Shown in pieces: positions 35,084-43,377 of a stretch of DNA of 64,000 nt (position 1 is its first letter; every line of letters starts with the position of its first letter). This DNA is from Gemmatimonadota bacterium. Its GTDB lineage: Bacteria; Gemmatimonadota; Gemmatimonadetes; Longimicrobiales; Gaopeijiaceae. A program made the translations under genes and the position numbers. The stretch is taken from NCBI GenBank assembly GCA_028873815.1, contig JAPPNN010000026.1:1-64000 (forward strand). Reading direction: 5' to 3'. The notes beneath the pieces were generated by a model that ran no database searches, was not told the origin of the DNA, and was given only the letters and a program-made list of their open reading frames with translations.

Positions 35084-36040
35084 TCAGAAGTCCCGCACCA
35101 GCTCCCGCATGCGCCGCTTCGTAGCCTCTTCCGGCAGCCGGCCGAAACCGGCCCCGACATTGTCCGCCATGTGCTCGGGATTGGTCGTCTCGGTGAGCGC
35201 GCACGTCACGGCGGGATGCGCGAGGATGTACTTCAGCGAGAACTGCGCCCAGGTCGCGCAGTCGAACTCGGCCGCCCACGCCGGCAACGTCCGCCCACTC
35301 ACGCGCCCGAAGTAGCTCCCGTTCATGAACGGACGGTTGATCAACACGGCCATCCCCAGGTCCTGCGCGAGCGGCAGCAGCCGATCCTCAGCCCCTGGCT
35401 CCATCACCGAGTAGTTGATCTGCACGAAGTCGAGGGGCTCCGCCCTCATCACCGCCTCGAAGTCGTCGTGCCGGGCGTTGCTTGACACCGTGACGCCGAT
35501 GTAGCGCGCCTCGCCAGCGTCCTTCCACCGGAGCACGTTGGGCCAGTGCACGTCGAGGTCGCGCATGCTCTCGACCTGGAGCAGGTCCAGCGTCCGGCGC
35601 CCGACAAGCCGCTGGTTCTGCCGCATCTGCGCGATACCCGCCGCTTCCCCGTCCGTGTTGATCTTCGTGGCGACGAAGAGGCGGTCGCTGAACTCGGGCG
35701 CGGTTAGGACCTGGCTGAACTCCGCATCGATCTCCGGCGTGCGCGGCGAGGTGTCGACTACGCGGCCGCCTTGTTCGAGAAGCACCCGGATCACGGCGGC
35801 GACGGGCTCCGTGCCTTCGGTGGGAATCTCCAGCACGGGCTTCGAGGAGCCGAAGCCGACGATGGGCAGTGCCTCGTCGGTGCCGGGGATGGGGCGGGTG
35901 GGGAGTGGGGTTTGGGTGGGTAGGGCGCTTCGCCCAACAGCCGTGCGCCCCTGCGCCGCGCGCGGGGTGGCCAGTAGCGCTCCGAGGCCCGCCATCCGCG
36001 CGAGGAAGTCGCGGCGTGTCGTTTCGCCCGGGGTCGCCAT
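35084..36040 (-). CDS. Tat-exported aldo/keto reductase
   Basis: This 318-residue protein has a twin-arginine signal (TTRRDFLARMAGLGALL) followed by an aldo/keto-reductase-type TIM barrel (LPIVGFGSSKPV, DTSPRTP, DLLQVESMRD, YIGVTVSS and FVQINYSVMEP). The canonical catalytic Asp-Tyr-Lys-His tetrad is only partly evident (DTSPRTPE in place of D-x4-Y; VATKIN keeps the Lys), so activity on carbonyl compounds is uncertain. Exported AKR-like proteins of this kind are frequent near Tat substrates in Gemmatimonadota-like genomes. I start at ATG 36040, eight bases after GGAGG. It lies upstream of hicAB on the same strand. Confidence 0.8.
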   Translation of the reverse strand: MATPGETTRRDFLARMAGLGALLATPRAAQGRTAVGRSALPTQTPLPTRPIPGTDEALPIVGFGSSKPVLEIPTEGTEPVAAVIRVLLEQGGRVVDTSPRTPEIDAEFSQVLTAPEFSDRLFVATKINTDGEAAGIAQMRQNQRLVGRRTLDLLQVESMRDLDVHWPNVLRWKDAGEARYIGVTVSSNARHDDFEAVMRAEPLDFVQINYSVMEPGAEDRLLPLAQDLGMAVLINRPFMNGSYFGRVSGRTLPAWAAEFDCATWAQFSLKYILAHPAVTCALTETTNPEHMADNVGAGFGRLPEEATKRRMRELVRDF

Positions 36041-36186
36041 ATACCTTCCTCCGATCAGCCCGCCTCGCCAACCGGAGCGGGCGCCTACATGGTCAGCCAG
36101 CAAGACTGCTGGCGGGGATTGAGGATGTTGTTCAGGAAGCCCGGCGGCAAGGTGCCCGTCAGCGGTGTCAGGAAGGATACGGGGAC

Positions 36187-37032
36187 ATGCTGACCCGGCC
36201 CGCCTGCCGGAGTGTCGAGTTTGCCGAAACGTTCAAGGACCCGAGCGTGGTGGCCGCCTATCGGCACCGCCCGCCGCATCCGCCCGGCACGTTCGATCTC
36301 CTCCGGCGACTGATCGTGGACCGTCCAAGGTCGCTGCTGGACGCCGGCACCGGGCTCGGCGACCTCGCCCGCGCGCTCGCGCCGGATTGCGGGCGCGTGG
36401 ACGCGGTCGACTTCTCCGAGGGCATGATCGAGACGGCCCGTACACTCGCCGGCGGCTATGACCCACGCATCCGCTGGCACCGCTCACCAATCGAGGAAGC
36501 TGACCTGGTCGGGCCCTATGCGCTAATCACGGCGGCCGACAGCCTGAGCTGGTTCGACCTCGATGTGGTCATTCCGAGGTTCGCCGAGCTGCTCACCGAG
36601 AACGGTGTCCTCGCCGTGGTCGATCGCAGCGCGCAGGTGGGATTGCGAGAGGACGACATCATCCCCCGCTACTCGCTGAACCGGGACTATGTGCACTGGG
36701 ACCCGGTGGCGGCGCTCGAGGAAGCGGGTCTCTTCGAGCGTCTTGGCCAGGAGCGCACGGGTCTGGTTCCGTGGACGCCGACGGTCGAAGAGTACATCGA
36801 GCGGCGACACTCGCAGAACGGGTTTTCCAGGGATCGAATGTCGCGTCGACGGGCCGCCGATTTCGGCGGCGCGATGAGGGCAAGGATCGCTGAGCAGGTC
36901 AAGGAGGGATCGGTGAGGATGGAGGGAGGACGGTTGCTGGGCGAGGTCGCGGGCTCGGTTGTGTGGGGGAGGCCCGTCCCGTATTTGCGCGCGACATCCG
37001 AGCGCGGGATCTTGGGACCGACTGGAAAGTGA
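36187..37032 (+). CDS. Class I SAM-dependent methyltransferase
   Basis: This 281-residue cytoplasmic enzyme is of the methyltransferase-11/25 type. Motif I is LLDAGTGLGDLA (about residues 45-56), motif II VDAVDFSEGMIE, and motif IV ALITAADSLSWFD. The substrate is unknown. The C-terminal third (after about 170) has VPWTPTVEEYIERRHSQ, which resembles small-molecule methyltransferases of the YrrT/UbiE neighbourhood only weakly. I start at ATG 36187 because homology begins shortly after. The following exported-protein gene starts 15 bp downstream. Confidence 0.8.
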   Translation: MLTRPACRSVEFAETFKDPSVVAAYRHRPPHPPGTFDLLRRLIVDRPRSLLDAGTGLGDLARALAPDCGRVDAVDFSEGMIETARTLAGGYDPRIRWHRSPIEEADLVGPYALITAADSLSWFDLDVVIPRFAELLTENGVLAVVDRSAQVGLREDDIIPRYSLNRDYVHWDPVAALEEAGLFERLGQERTGLVPWTPTVEEYIERRHSQNGFSRDRMSRRRAADFGGAMRARIAEQVKEGSVRMEGGRLLGEVAGSVVWGRPVPYLRATSERGILGPTGK

Positions 37033-37047
37033 CACAGGAGGATCGCC

Positions 37048-39522
37048 ATGAAGTTCCGAGCTAAAACGATCGTCGCCAGCGCAGTTCTCGTCCTCAGTGG
37101 ACTTGCGCCATGGAGTGGCGAATCCCGGGAGGGCATCGCGTCACTCGGCCAGACTGCACCACTCGCCGCCCAGTCCCGCTCCACCGACCTCGAGTCCCTT
37201 TGGGCCGCCGCCGGCTTCGGGGCCGCGATCGCCATCGGCGACGGCGAGATCTTCGTGGGGCGCACGGGTGGCGGCATCGCGGGCGCGATCTATCCGTCGC
37301 CCGGGAGCATCTACGTTTTCGAGCGCGCTGATGACGGGTGGGATTTCGCCTACGTCATCACCGGCGACGATGTCGAGATCGGCGACGAGTTCGGGGCCGC
37401 GCTGGCGGTCGACGGCGACCGGTTGCTGGTGGGATCACCGGGGCGGGCCGATGGCGTCGGTGGAGCCTACATCTTCGAGCGGGGCAACGATGGCGAGTGG
37501 GGCCAGACGATCGCGTTCGTGCCTCCGGCCGATCGGGAGATCCGGGGCGCGGGAGCCTCCGTCGCACTGTCCGGTGACGCGGTCTACCTCGGGGCGCCAT
37601 CGGACGTGGGCCCTGGCGCGGTCATGCGGTTTGACGTGGACGGCGGGTCCGCCACGATTCTGTCCTCCCCCGTCCTCTCCGCCATCGACCGTTTTGGCGC
37701 GTCCCTCTCCCTGTCCGGCGACCTCCTCTACGTCGGCGCGCCCGGAACCCGCGGCGATCGTGGCGCGGCCTACGCCTTCAACGCCGGTTTTCCGGCCGCT
37801 GGCCCTTTACCCATCGCGATTCTGGCGCTCCCCGACGGCGTCGGCGGCGACGCCTTCGGCACAAGCCTCGCCGCCTCGGGCGCTTCCGTGCTCATCGGGG
37901 CGCCCGGCGCGGACGAAGGAGCGGGCGCGGCGGTCCTCTTCACCGGGAACGGCGACGGCGAGTGGGATACGACCGCCCGTCTCTCGTTCCCCGAGTCAGG
38001 CCCGGCGGGCTACGGCTCGGCGGTGGCCTTCGACGACCGCAGCGCCTGGGTCGGCGCCAGCTCCGTCAACCAGGGCGCGGGCGGCGCACAAGTCTTCCGG
38101 GTCGTGGAGACGGGTCCGGCGGGCACCATTGCCCTCGATCCCCAATCCACCATCCCTGCGTCGGGGTTTTCCCGTGGCGCTCTCTTTGGCTCGCATGTTG
38201 CCCTGCGTGAGGACGTGGCCGTGGTTGCCGCCTCGAACGCTGACATGCGGCTGGGTGCGGCTGTCGTGTTCGAGCGCGGAGACGGCGGCTGGGCCGAGAG
38301 CTCAACCCTCCGAGAATCCACTCGAACACTCACTGCAGTGACCGGCGAGGAAGCCCCCTGCACCGACGGCACCACCGGGCCCTTCGACTGCTCGCAGGTC
38401 GATCTGGTCGCGTTCGTGCCGCTGGCGTCGCTGGGAGCCGACCCGGGCACGATCCTCAACGACATCTGGGGCTGGACGGATCCCGTGACCGGCCGCGACT
38501 GGGCACTGGTCGGGCGCTCGGACGCCACCGCCTTCGTCGACGTGAGCGATCCCGCCAATCCGCGGTACGCCGGCGAACTGCCGCTGACCGAGGGCGCCAC
38601 CGAAAACCTCTGGCGCGACATCAAGGTGTACGCCGACTACGCGTTCATCGTCGCCGACGGCGCCGGGGCGCACGGCGTGCAGATCTTCGACCTCACGCAG
38701 CTTCGGGACGCCGCGGGCTCGCCGGTGACCTTCGCCGAGACCGCGCGCTACGACGGCATCGCCAGCGCCCACAACATCGTCATCAACGAGGAGACGGGGA
38801 TGGCGTACGCGGTCGGCAGCAGCATGGGCGGCCAGACCTGCGGCGGCGGCCTGCACATGATCGACGTGCGCACCCCCGCCGAGCCCGTCTTCCTCGGCTG
38901 TTTTGCCGACGACACCACCGGACGCCAGCGAACCGGCTACTCCCACGACGCCCAGTGCGTCATCTACCGGGGTCCCGACGAGGACTACCAGGGCCGCGAG
39001 ATCTGCTTCGGCGCCAACGAAACCGCGCTCAGCATCGCCGACGTGACCGACCGCGAAAACCCCGTCGCCATCGCCCGCGGCGAGTACCCCAACGTCGCCT
39101 ACGCGCACCAGGGCTGGCTGACCGAGGACCACCGCCATTTCTTCATGGGCGACGAGGCCGATGAGGCGCAGGGCGGCGTCGACCGCACCCGCACCCTCAT
39201 CTGGGACGTGGGCGACCTGGACGACCCGCTTCTGCTCAAGGAACACTTCGCCGAGACGGGAACCATCGACCACAACCAGTACGTGCGTGGCAACCGTCTC
39301 TACCAGGCGAATCTGATGAGTGGACTGAGGGTGCTCGACATCAGCGACGTCGAGAACCCAATCGAGATAGGGTTCTTCGACACGGTGCCGGATGATGCGG
39401 GACTCCCCGCGTTCGGTGGGGCATGGAGCAACTACCCGTTCTTCGAGAGCGGTGTGGTGGTGGTGTCGAGCTGGAGTGAGGGGCTGTTCGTGCTGCGGCC
39501 GCGGGGGAGGCCGGTATCGTGA
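37048..39522 (+). CDS. Exported FG-GAP / choice-of-anchor-B repeat protein
   Basis: This 824-residue protein has a signal peptide and two repeat regions. The N-terminal part (about 50-420) has six or seven FG-GAP/integrin-alpha-like repeats, each with a GSxGAxLAxxGDxLLVGAPG-type core (for example FGASLSLSGDLLYVGAPG). The C-terminal part (about 430-820) is a LVIVD-type propeller matching choice-of-anchor-B proteins (WGWTDPVTGRDWALVGRSD, cited as WGWTDPVTGRDWALVG). Such proteins are secreted or surface-bound and of unknown ligand. A very good site AGGAGG precedes the ATG. The C-terminus shows no obvious sorting signal. Confidence 0.85.
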   Translation: MKFRAKTIVASAVLVLSGLAPWSGESREGIASLGQTAPLAAQSRSTDLESLWAAAGFGAAIAIGDGEIFVGRTGGGIAGAIYPSPGSIYVFERADDGWDFAYVITGDDVEIGDEFGAALAVDGDRLLVGSPGRADGVGGAYIFERGNDGEWGQTIAFVPPADREIRGAGASVALSGDAVYLGAPSDVGPGAVMRFDVDGGSATILSSPVLSAIDRFGASLSLSGDLLYVGAPGTRGDRGAAYAFNAGFPAAGPLPIAILALPDGVGGDAFGTSLAASGASVLIGAPGADEGAGAAVLFTGNGDGEWDTTARLSFPESGPAGYGSAVAFDDRSAWVGASSVNQGAGGAQVFRVVETGPAGTIALDPQSTIPASGFSRGALFGSHVALREDVAVVAASNADMRLGAAVVFERGDGGWAESSTLRESTRTLTAVTGEEAPCTDGTTGPFDCSQVDLVAFVPLASLGADPGTILNDIWGWTDPVTGRDWALVGRSDATAFVDVSDPANPRYAGELPLTEGATENLWRDIKVYADYAFIVADGAGAHGVQIFDLTQLRDAAGSPVTFAETARYDGIASAHNIVINEETGMAYAVGSSMGGQTCGGGLHMIDVRTPAEPVFLGCFADDTTGRQRTGYSHDAQCVIYRGPDEDYQGREICFGANETALSIADVTDRENPVAIARGEYPNVAYAHQGWLTEDHRHFFMGDEADEAQGGVDRTRTLIWDVGDLDDPLLLKEHFAETGTIDHNQYVRGNRLYQANLMSGLRVLDISDVENPIEIGFFDTVPDDAGLPAFGGAWSNYPFFESGVVVVSSWSEGLFVLRPRGRPVS

Positions 39523-39589
39523 CGTAGACGCGAGATCCGCCACGCTAGCCCGCCACCGTCCCGCGAGCAATTCTGGCTTGGCAGGGGGA

Positions 39590-39629
39590 TTGCACCGTGA
39601 ATGGACAGACTTTACACTCTGTCCGCTCA
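39590..39629 (+). promoter_or_regulatory. Promoter with inverted repeat at the island boundary
   Basis: TTGCAC (39590-39595) and TACACT (39613-39618) are separated by exactly 17 bp. A perfect inverted repeat GGACAGA (39603-39609) / TCTGTCC (39618-39624) brackets the -10 box. The ATG at 39629 is ten bases after the -10, so the mRNA would have almost no leader and no Shine-Dalgarno. The dyad is a candidate operator. Confidence 0.55.
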
Positions 39630-39826
39630 TGCCCAAGATCCGCCTCCCCTTCGACGGCGCCCTCGTAGCCACGTACCAGACTAACCTCACGATGCCGGAA
39701 GGGCGTTGCGTCTGCAGGCTCAAGCCCATTGAGGATGCGCTGCGCCGGGCAGACGCGGTCGTCAAAGTCTGGCTCAAGGCCGCCCAGCAGCCCAAAGGCG
39801 ACGGTGCGAATGTTCGCGAACTCTAA
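39629..39826 (+). CDS. Small protein of unknown function
   Basis: I do not recognise this 65-residue protein. It is basic, with a central RCVCRLKPIEDALRRADAVVKVWLKAAQQ stretch (cited as IEDALRRADAVVKVWLKA) likely to form an amphipathic helix. Support comes from the promoter placed directly before its ATG and from the overlap of its 3' end with the next frame (39810). It could be a leader or regulatory peptide. Confidence in translation is modest. Confidence 0.4.
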   Translation: MPKIRLPFDGALVATYQTNLTMPEGRCVCRLKPIEDALRRADAVVKVWLKAAQQPKGDGANVREL

Positions 39827-40268
39827 ACGCCGGAAGCGAGCGAAGAACGTCCTCGCCATGGGAGAGATCGCTGCTGTATCGTCCTTGACTCCATTGCTGA
39901 ATCAGTTTCCAGAGTTGGATGAACTGGTCACAGAGACAGCAACGTGGGATTTCTTTGGCACTGTCGCTGCCGTTGGCTCAGCGATGTACCTAGCCCACAA
40001 AGAGATCCCACAGGATCAGGTGCGAGCAACGGAGAGGGCGGTCGCCAAAGTGCTCAATAAGTGGGACCACCAAGGGTATCAGGCCTACTTGGATCTTCAT
40101 CAGTTCGTAGCCCCGCGCATCGAGCAAGGTTGGACCATAGAATTGGCCGTTGGCGCATGGGTGATGTGGAACATCAAGGGTGCGAAACCAACGGAAAGAG
40201 AATTTCAGGTGGGAGCAGCTATTGGGTCGATGTTCTTTGTGAGTATGGCCGGGGCATGGTCCTCGTGA
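39810..40268 (+). CDS. Protein of unknown function with hydrophobic segments
   Basis: This 152-residue product has no recognised family. The N-terminal 15 residues are strongly basic (NSKRRKRAKN). The rest contains FFGTVAAVGSAMYLAHKEI and a C-terminal VGAAIGSMFFVSMAGAW that could insert in a membrane, separated by a helical region with QAYLDLHQFVAPRIEQGW. ATG 39858 is an alternative start that drops the basic tail. Base composition from here to about 41500 is visibly AT-richer than the flanks, a sign of transfer. Confidence 0.5.
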   Translation: MFANSKRRKRAKNVLAMGEIAAVSSLTPLLNQFPELDELVTETATWDFFGTVAAVGSAMYLAHKEIPQDQVRATERAVAKVLNKWDHQGYQAYLDLHQFVAPRIEQGWTIELAVGAWVMWNIKGAKPTEREFQVGAAIGSMFFVSMAGAWSS

Positions 40269-40362
40269 CACCCCAAACCCCCGGAGAGAGATGACGGAAA
40301 GTAGGAGAGAGGGCGGTGTGGTCGCCCCGGAATAGACCGCAAGAACCGAAATGGAGCGGAAC

Positions 40363-41016
40363 ATGAGTAAGGAACATGGAGTTCACGTTCGTGATGCGCT
40401 GGGGACGAGCTTCAAGATCGTCCTTGGCGCGGGCATCGCGGTGGCAGTTCTTTTTCTGGGTTTCTGTACGTTCTTTGTGGGGATAGTCGGGATAGGAACG
40501 AATCTCTCTGAGAGCGACGACGCCGATCCCTTGGGGCCGTATTCGGAGCAACCAGAGGTGAACGACCCGACCGTGGCGGCTCCAGTATCTAGCTGGTCGA
40601 CCCTGACGTTCGTGGATGAATGGGGTGACAGGACTAATGATGTAGGCGCACGGAGCGAGGCCGTCGGGCCGGTGACTCCAATGAGTTTTCCTTATGGTGA
40701 TGTCACAGCATCCCTGATGGCTAGCTGTTCAGGGGCCTGGATCCGGTTTTCAGATAGTCCGAATCTCTCAGGGGGAGACATTCGAGACGGCTACGAGATC
40801 TATCAGATTCCTGTCCGGATAGACGGCCGCGACGACAGTTGGCGGGCTACCCAAGAGTGGCAAGGTAATGATCTGAATCTTCCTTCGAGCGCGCGGTCGG
40901 TGTGGGCAGCGGCCAGTTCGTTCGAGATTCTGTTGCCGTGGTATGGGGAATCGCGGGTTCGATTCAGGTGGAATCTGACCGGATCAGCTGACGCCATAGG
41001 AAAAACGTGTGGCTGA
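40363..41016 (+). CDS. Membrane-anchored protein with TagO/VasI-like C-terminal region
   Basis: This 217-residue protein has one transmembrane segment (about 19-42, FKIVLGAGIAVAVLFLGFCTF cited as AGIAVAVLFLGF), a linker, and a domain of about 140 residues. The domain has a paired-Cys pattern (MASCSGAW near 124 and the terminal KTCG) and the ending VRFRWNLTGSADAIGKTCG (cited as RFRWNLTGSADAI). This layout resembles the TagO/VasI domain linked to type VI secretion or phage-encoded envelope proteins; the resemblance is by eye only. I chose ATG 40363, six bases after GGAG. GC content is low relative to the window. Confidence 0.55.
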   Translation: MSKEHGVHVRDALGTSFKIVLGAGIAVAVLFLGFCTFFVGIVGIGTNLSESDDADPLGPYSEQPEVNDPTVAAPVSSWSTLTFVDEWGDRTNDVGARSEAVGPVTPMSFPYGDVTASLMASCSGAWIRFSDSPNLSGGDIRDGYEIYQIPVRIDGRDDSWRATQEWQGNDLNLPSSARSVWAAASSFEILLPWYGESRVRFRWNLTGSADAIGKTCG

Positions 41017-41532
41017 AGGCTGTATGATCAGGAGCCGAACTCGGCTGACATCGCCGCCCACCGGTTGGTGGAGGAGGGGTTCCTGAACGAAGGCCCGCTC
41101 CTTGACGCCAGAGCTAGATTTGATGTATAGCACCACCCGGAGGCGTCGAGCCTAAGTAGTGGAGAACGGATTGGTCTGATGCTCAGGCGGGGTGCTCGCA
41201 ACTAGCTTGCCGTCCGAGGGGCACCTGACACCAGTTGCCGAGTCATCCACACCGCTGTAGTGCCAGGGCCGGGATCGTCGAGGGATAGCAGGGGCAATGC
41301 TGGGGGTAGTGATGAGCGAATGGGATTCGACGTGGCGACGAACTCCATCGGTTATCTGTCAACCATATTGGTTCAAATGTCTAATAAAATGTACATTTGT
41401 GGGTATTATATGTATACTACAGTGTACCTTTCCCAAAGGTCAATCCCGTCGTTCAGATGAACACAGTATGTTCGGATTGCGGAAACACGAACTAAGAATA
41501 CTCCCAACTTGGCCGGTAGCCGTCCGCAAAGC
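41017..41532. other. 516-bp intergenic stretch, AT-rich at its 3' end
   Basis: No convincing gene lies here. Directly after the stop at 41016 the same frame stays open to 41130 without a start codon, which could be a former C-terminal extension. Positions 41340-41450 are strongly AT-rich and contain the candidate promoter listed separately. I found no tRNA, insertion-sequence end or CRISPR. Confidence 0.5.
41387..41418 (+). promoter_or_regulatory. Candidate nuclease-gene promoter with AAATGTACATTT palindrome
   Basis: TGTACA (41390-41395) and TATACT (41413-41418) are 17 bp apart. The -35 box is the centre of a perfect 12-bp palindrome AAATGTACATTT (41387-41398). The nuclease-like gene begins 114 bases after the -10, leaving a leader of about 107 bases. 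Confidence 0.45.
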
Positions 41533-43371
41533 ATGACAACGCAGGAGCCCTGGGACGATTTCAGCCTCGACCGGGGCGTCGCACGTGGATTCACGCGCTC
41601 GACCGAGACAGGACTCCTTCTGCCCGACCGGCTGGCTGGCGCACATCAGCCCTCCGGGAAGGAGTGGTTTCAGGTTCGCGGCACGTGGTACGACATCTAT
41701 CGGCAGACCCCTTCTTGGCAGGATGTGGCAGACCGCCTGTCGGGCTTCGGCCTTGGGCAGGTGCTACTTGTTCTCGGAGGAGTCAGCGCCGTGCTCAACT
41801 CATACGAGCCACTTCAAGGCCAGCGCCGTGTCATCCAAGCGCTCTTCCGGGACCCAGATCAGGTTGGCCGGGCTATTCAAGCCTACTGGGATCGATTGAA
41901 GCCCGAAGGGGTGACTGATCTAGTGTGGTTCTTCAGCGAGCAGCAGGTGGTCGCGATCGCGAAGATCGCACTGCTGGCCTGCCCACATGTGACGGAGAGG
42001 TCCAGCGGATCACTTGACCCCATCGGTGAAGCGCTGATCATGGCTGCCGATCTGATCGACCGGGAAGAGGACATGCCAGGCCCGCCTGATTTTCGGTTAC
42101 CCGCCAACCGGAACGCCTGGCTCAGATTCATCGTCATGAACGGGACCTTCAACGCCTCGGACGACTTTGCATGTTCTCTTGCCCGAACCCACGACCTATA
42201 CCTCCCGGACTATGGGCCTGCCGAAGACGATGGCGCCGTCGATCTTCGGGCTCGCTTTCAGGAGATTACGGGACTTGATCCCGAGTTTGCCTGGGGAATG
42301 GGACTGGCCTTGTTCGCAAATTGGCGGACCGTAGACCCCAACTCCGATCGTCCACCCGGGCCGCTCAGCCTCGAGGCCTACATGTCGGCTCTCAACATCT
42401 CGCCTGACGAAATCAACGCGTTGACCAACCTGTTCGCGGTAGATGCGAATGAAGCGAAGGCAACACTTCTCGACCGAGGCTGTGGGCCGGACTCCTTGCT
42501 TCCTTATGACCTTCAGCCGTTGGACCGCTCGCCCTTGGTCAGTCTACAGGGGCGCCTCTACTGTCCTTCGGTAAGGCTTCTCCGCTGGAAGCTCACCACG
42601 GGGCTTCACCATGTCTTTCTCCAGCCCAGTGAGCGAAATGACGAAACCCGTCGGCTCGAGTATTTCAAGTACGCTGGCCGCGTGTTCGAGAACTACGTCG
42701 GCGCGCTGGTCCGACGGATCTTTCCACAGGAAGCCCGGCGCTACGTGGACGAAAAGACGCTTCGACACCGTGTCCCCACAGGGATGAAGGCGTGTGACGG
42801 CGTCGTTCTCTACGGGGACACAGTTCTACTGTTCGAATGCAAGTCTACACTTCTTCCCTACGGAGTTCGGGCCGAAGGAGACCTCGACATTCTGAGGAAC
42901 AAGGTAGGGGACGTTTTCGGCAAAGCAGCGGAGCAGTTTGACGACACGATTCTGGCCATTGAGGACGGATGTCTGGAAGATTGGGTTCGGCCCGGTAACG
43001 TGACCCGTTACCTGCCGCTGGTGGTCACTCTGGACATGATCCCCGTCGAGCCGTTTTTCTATCAGACGATCGAAGATGTCATCGCCAGCCGGAATGCGTT
43101 AAGCCACGCAAAGGCGCGCCCTCTACAGGTGCTTGCAGTATCGGAACTCGAGTTGCTCGAAGAGCACCTGGCTCAGGGAGGCAGCCTCGCCGACCTTGTG
43201 CTGGAGCGAATCGAGAACGGCACGTACCGTGACAGCACCATGAAGAACTATCTCTTGGAGAAGGGAATGCGGCACACCCTGCGCCCTAATCGTGTGTTGC
43301 GAGACCGATTCAAAGCACTCGGCGAGCGCATGATAGCGTGGATGAGGGAGCGAGCCGGCGGACCCTGGTAG
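41533..43371 (+). CDS. Putative PD-(D/E)XK nuclease, large unknown protein
   Basis: I do not recognise a named family for this 612-residue protein. The C-terminal half contains a PD-(D/E)XK-like core: D422 in CDGVVLYGD and E435-x-K437 in LLFECKS (spacing D-x12-E-x-K), preceded by a helix with a conserved-looking Glu (RVFENYVGALVRR). The N-terminal 400 residues are predicted mostly helical with no signal peptide or membrane segment. Such nucleases occur in restriction and anti-phage systems, which is my inference here. I start at ATG 41533; TTG 41509 would add eight residues. It is convergent with the AlbA_2 gene, the stops being six bases apart. Confidence 0.7.
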   Translation: MTTQEPWDDFSLDRGVARGFTRSTETGLLLPDRLAGAHQPSGKEWFQVRGTWYDIYRQTPSWQDVADRLSGFGLGQVLLVLGGVSAVLNSYEPLQGQRRVIQALFRDPDQVGRAIQAYWDRLKPEGVTDLVWFFSEQQVVAIAKIALLACPHVTERSSGSLDPIGEALIMAADLIDREEDMPGPPDFRLPANRNAWLRFIVMNGTFNASDDFACSLARTHDLYLPDYGPAEDDGAVDLRARFQEITGLDPEFAWGMGLALFANWRTVDPNSDRPPGPLSLEAYMSALNISPDEINALTNLFAVDANEAKATLLDRGCGPDSLLPYDLQPLDRSPLVSLQGRLYCPSVRLLRWKLTTGLHHVFLQPSERNDETRRLEYFKYAGRVFENYVGALVRRIFPQEARRYVDEKTLRHRVPTGMKACDGVVLYGDTVLLFECKSTLLPYGVRAEGDLDILRNKVGDVFGKAAEQFDDTILAIEDGCLEDWVRPGNVTRYLPLVVTLDMIPVEPFFYQTIEDVIASRNALSHAKARPLQVLAVSELELLEEHLAQGGSLADLVLERIENGTYRDSTMKNYLLEKGMRHTLRPNRVLRDRFKALGERMIAWMRERAGGPW

Positions 43372-43377
43372 TAGGCG

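Noticed and set aside
39545..39859. 104-codon minus-strand frame over the small gene at 39629
   Set aside because: The plus-strand promoter and overlap with the next gene favour the other strand; the minus frame has no promoter or ribosome binding site.
40950..40970. GGTTCGATTC, a tRNA T-arm-like string
   Set aside because: It is inside a coding frame and no acceptor, D-arm or anticodon stem can be built around it.
41017..41130. Open frame continuing after the stop at 41016
   Set aside because: It has no start codon and follows an in-frame stop; it could be a former extension, but there is nothing to support translation.
41297..41536. 79-codon plus-strand frame whose stop overlaps the nuclease start
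   Set aside because: It spans the AT-rich candidate promoter and palindrome, is Cys-rich without a family and has no ribosome binding site.
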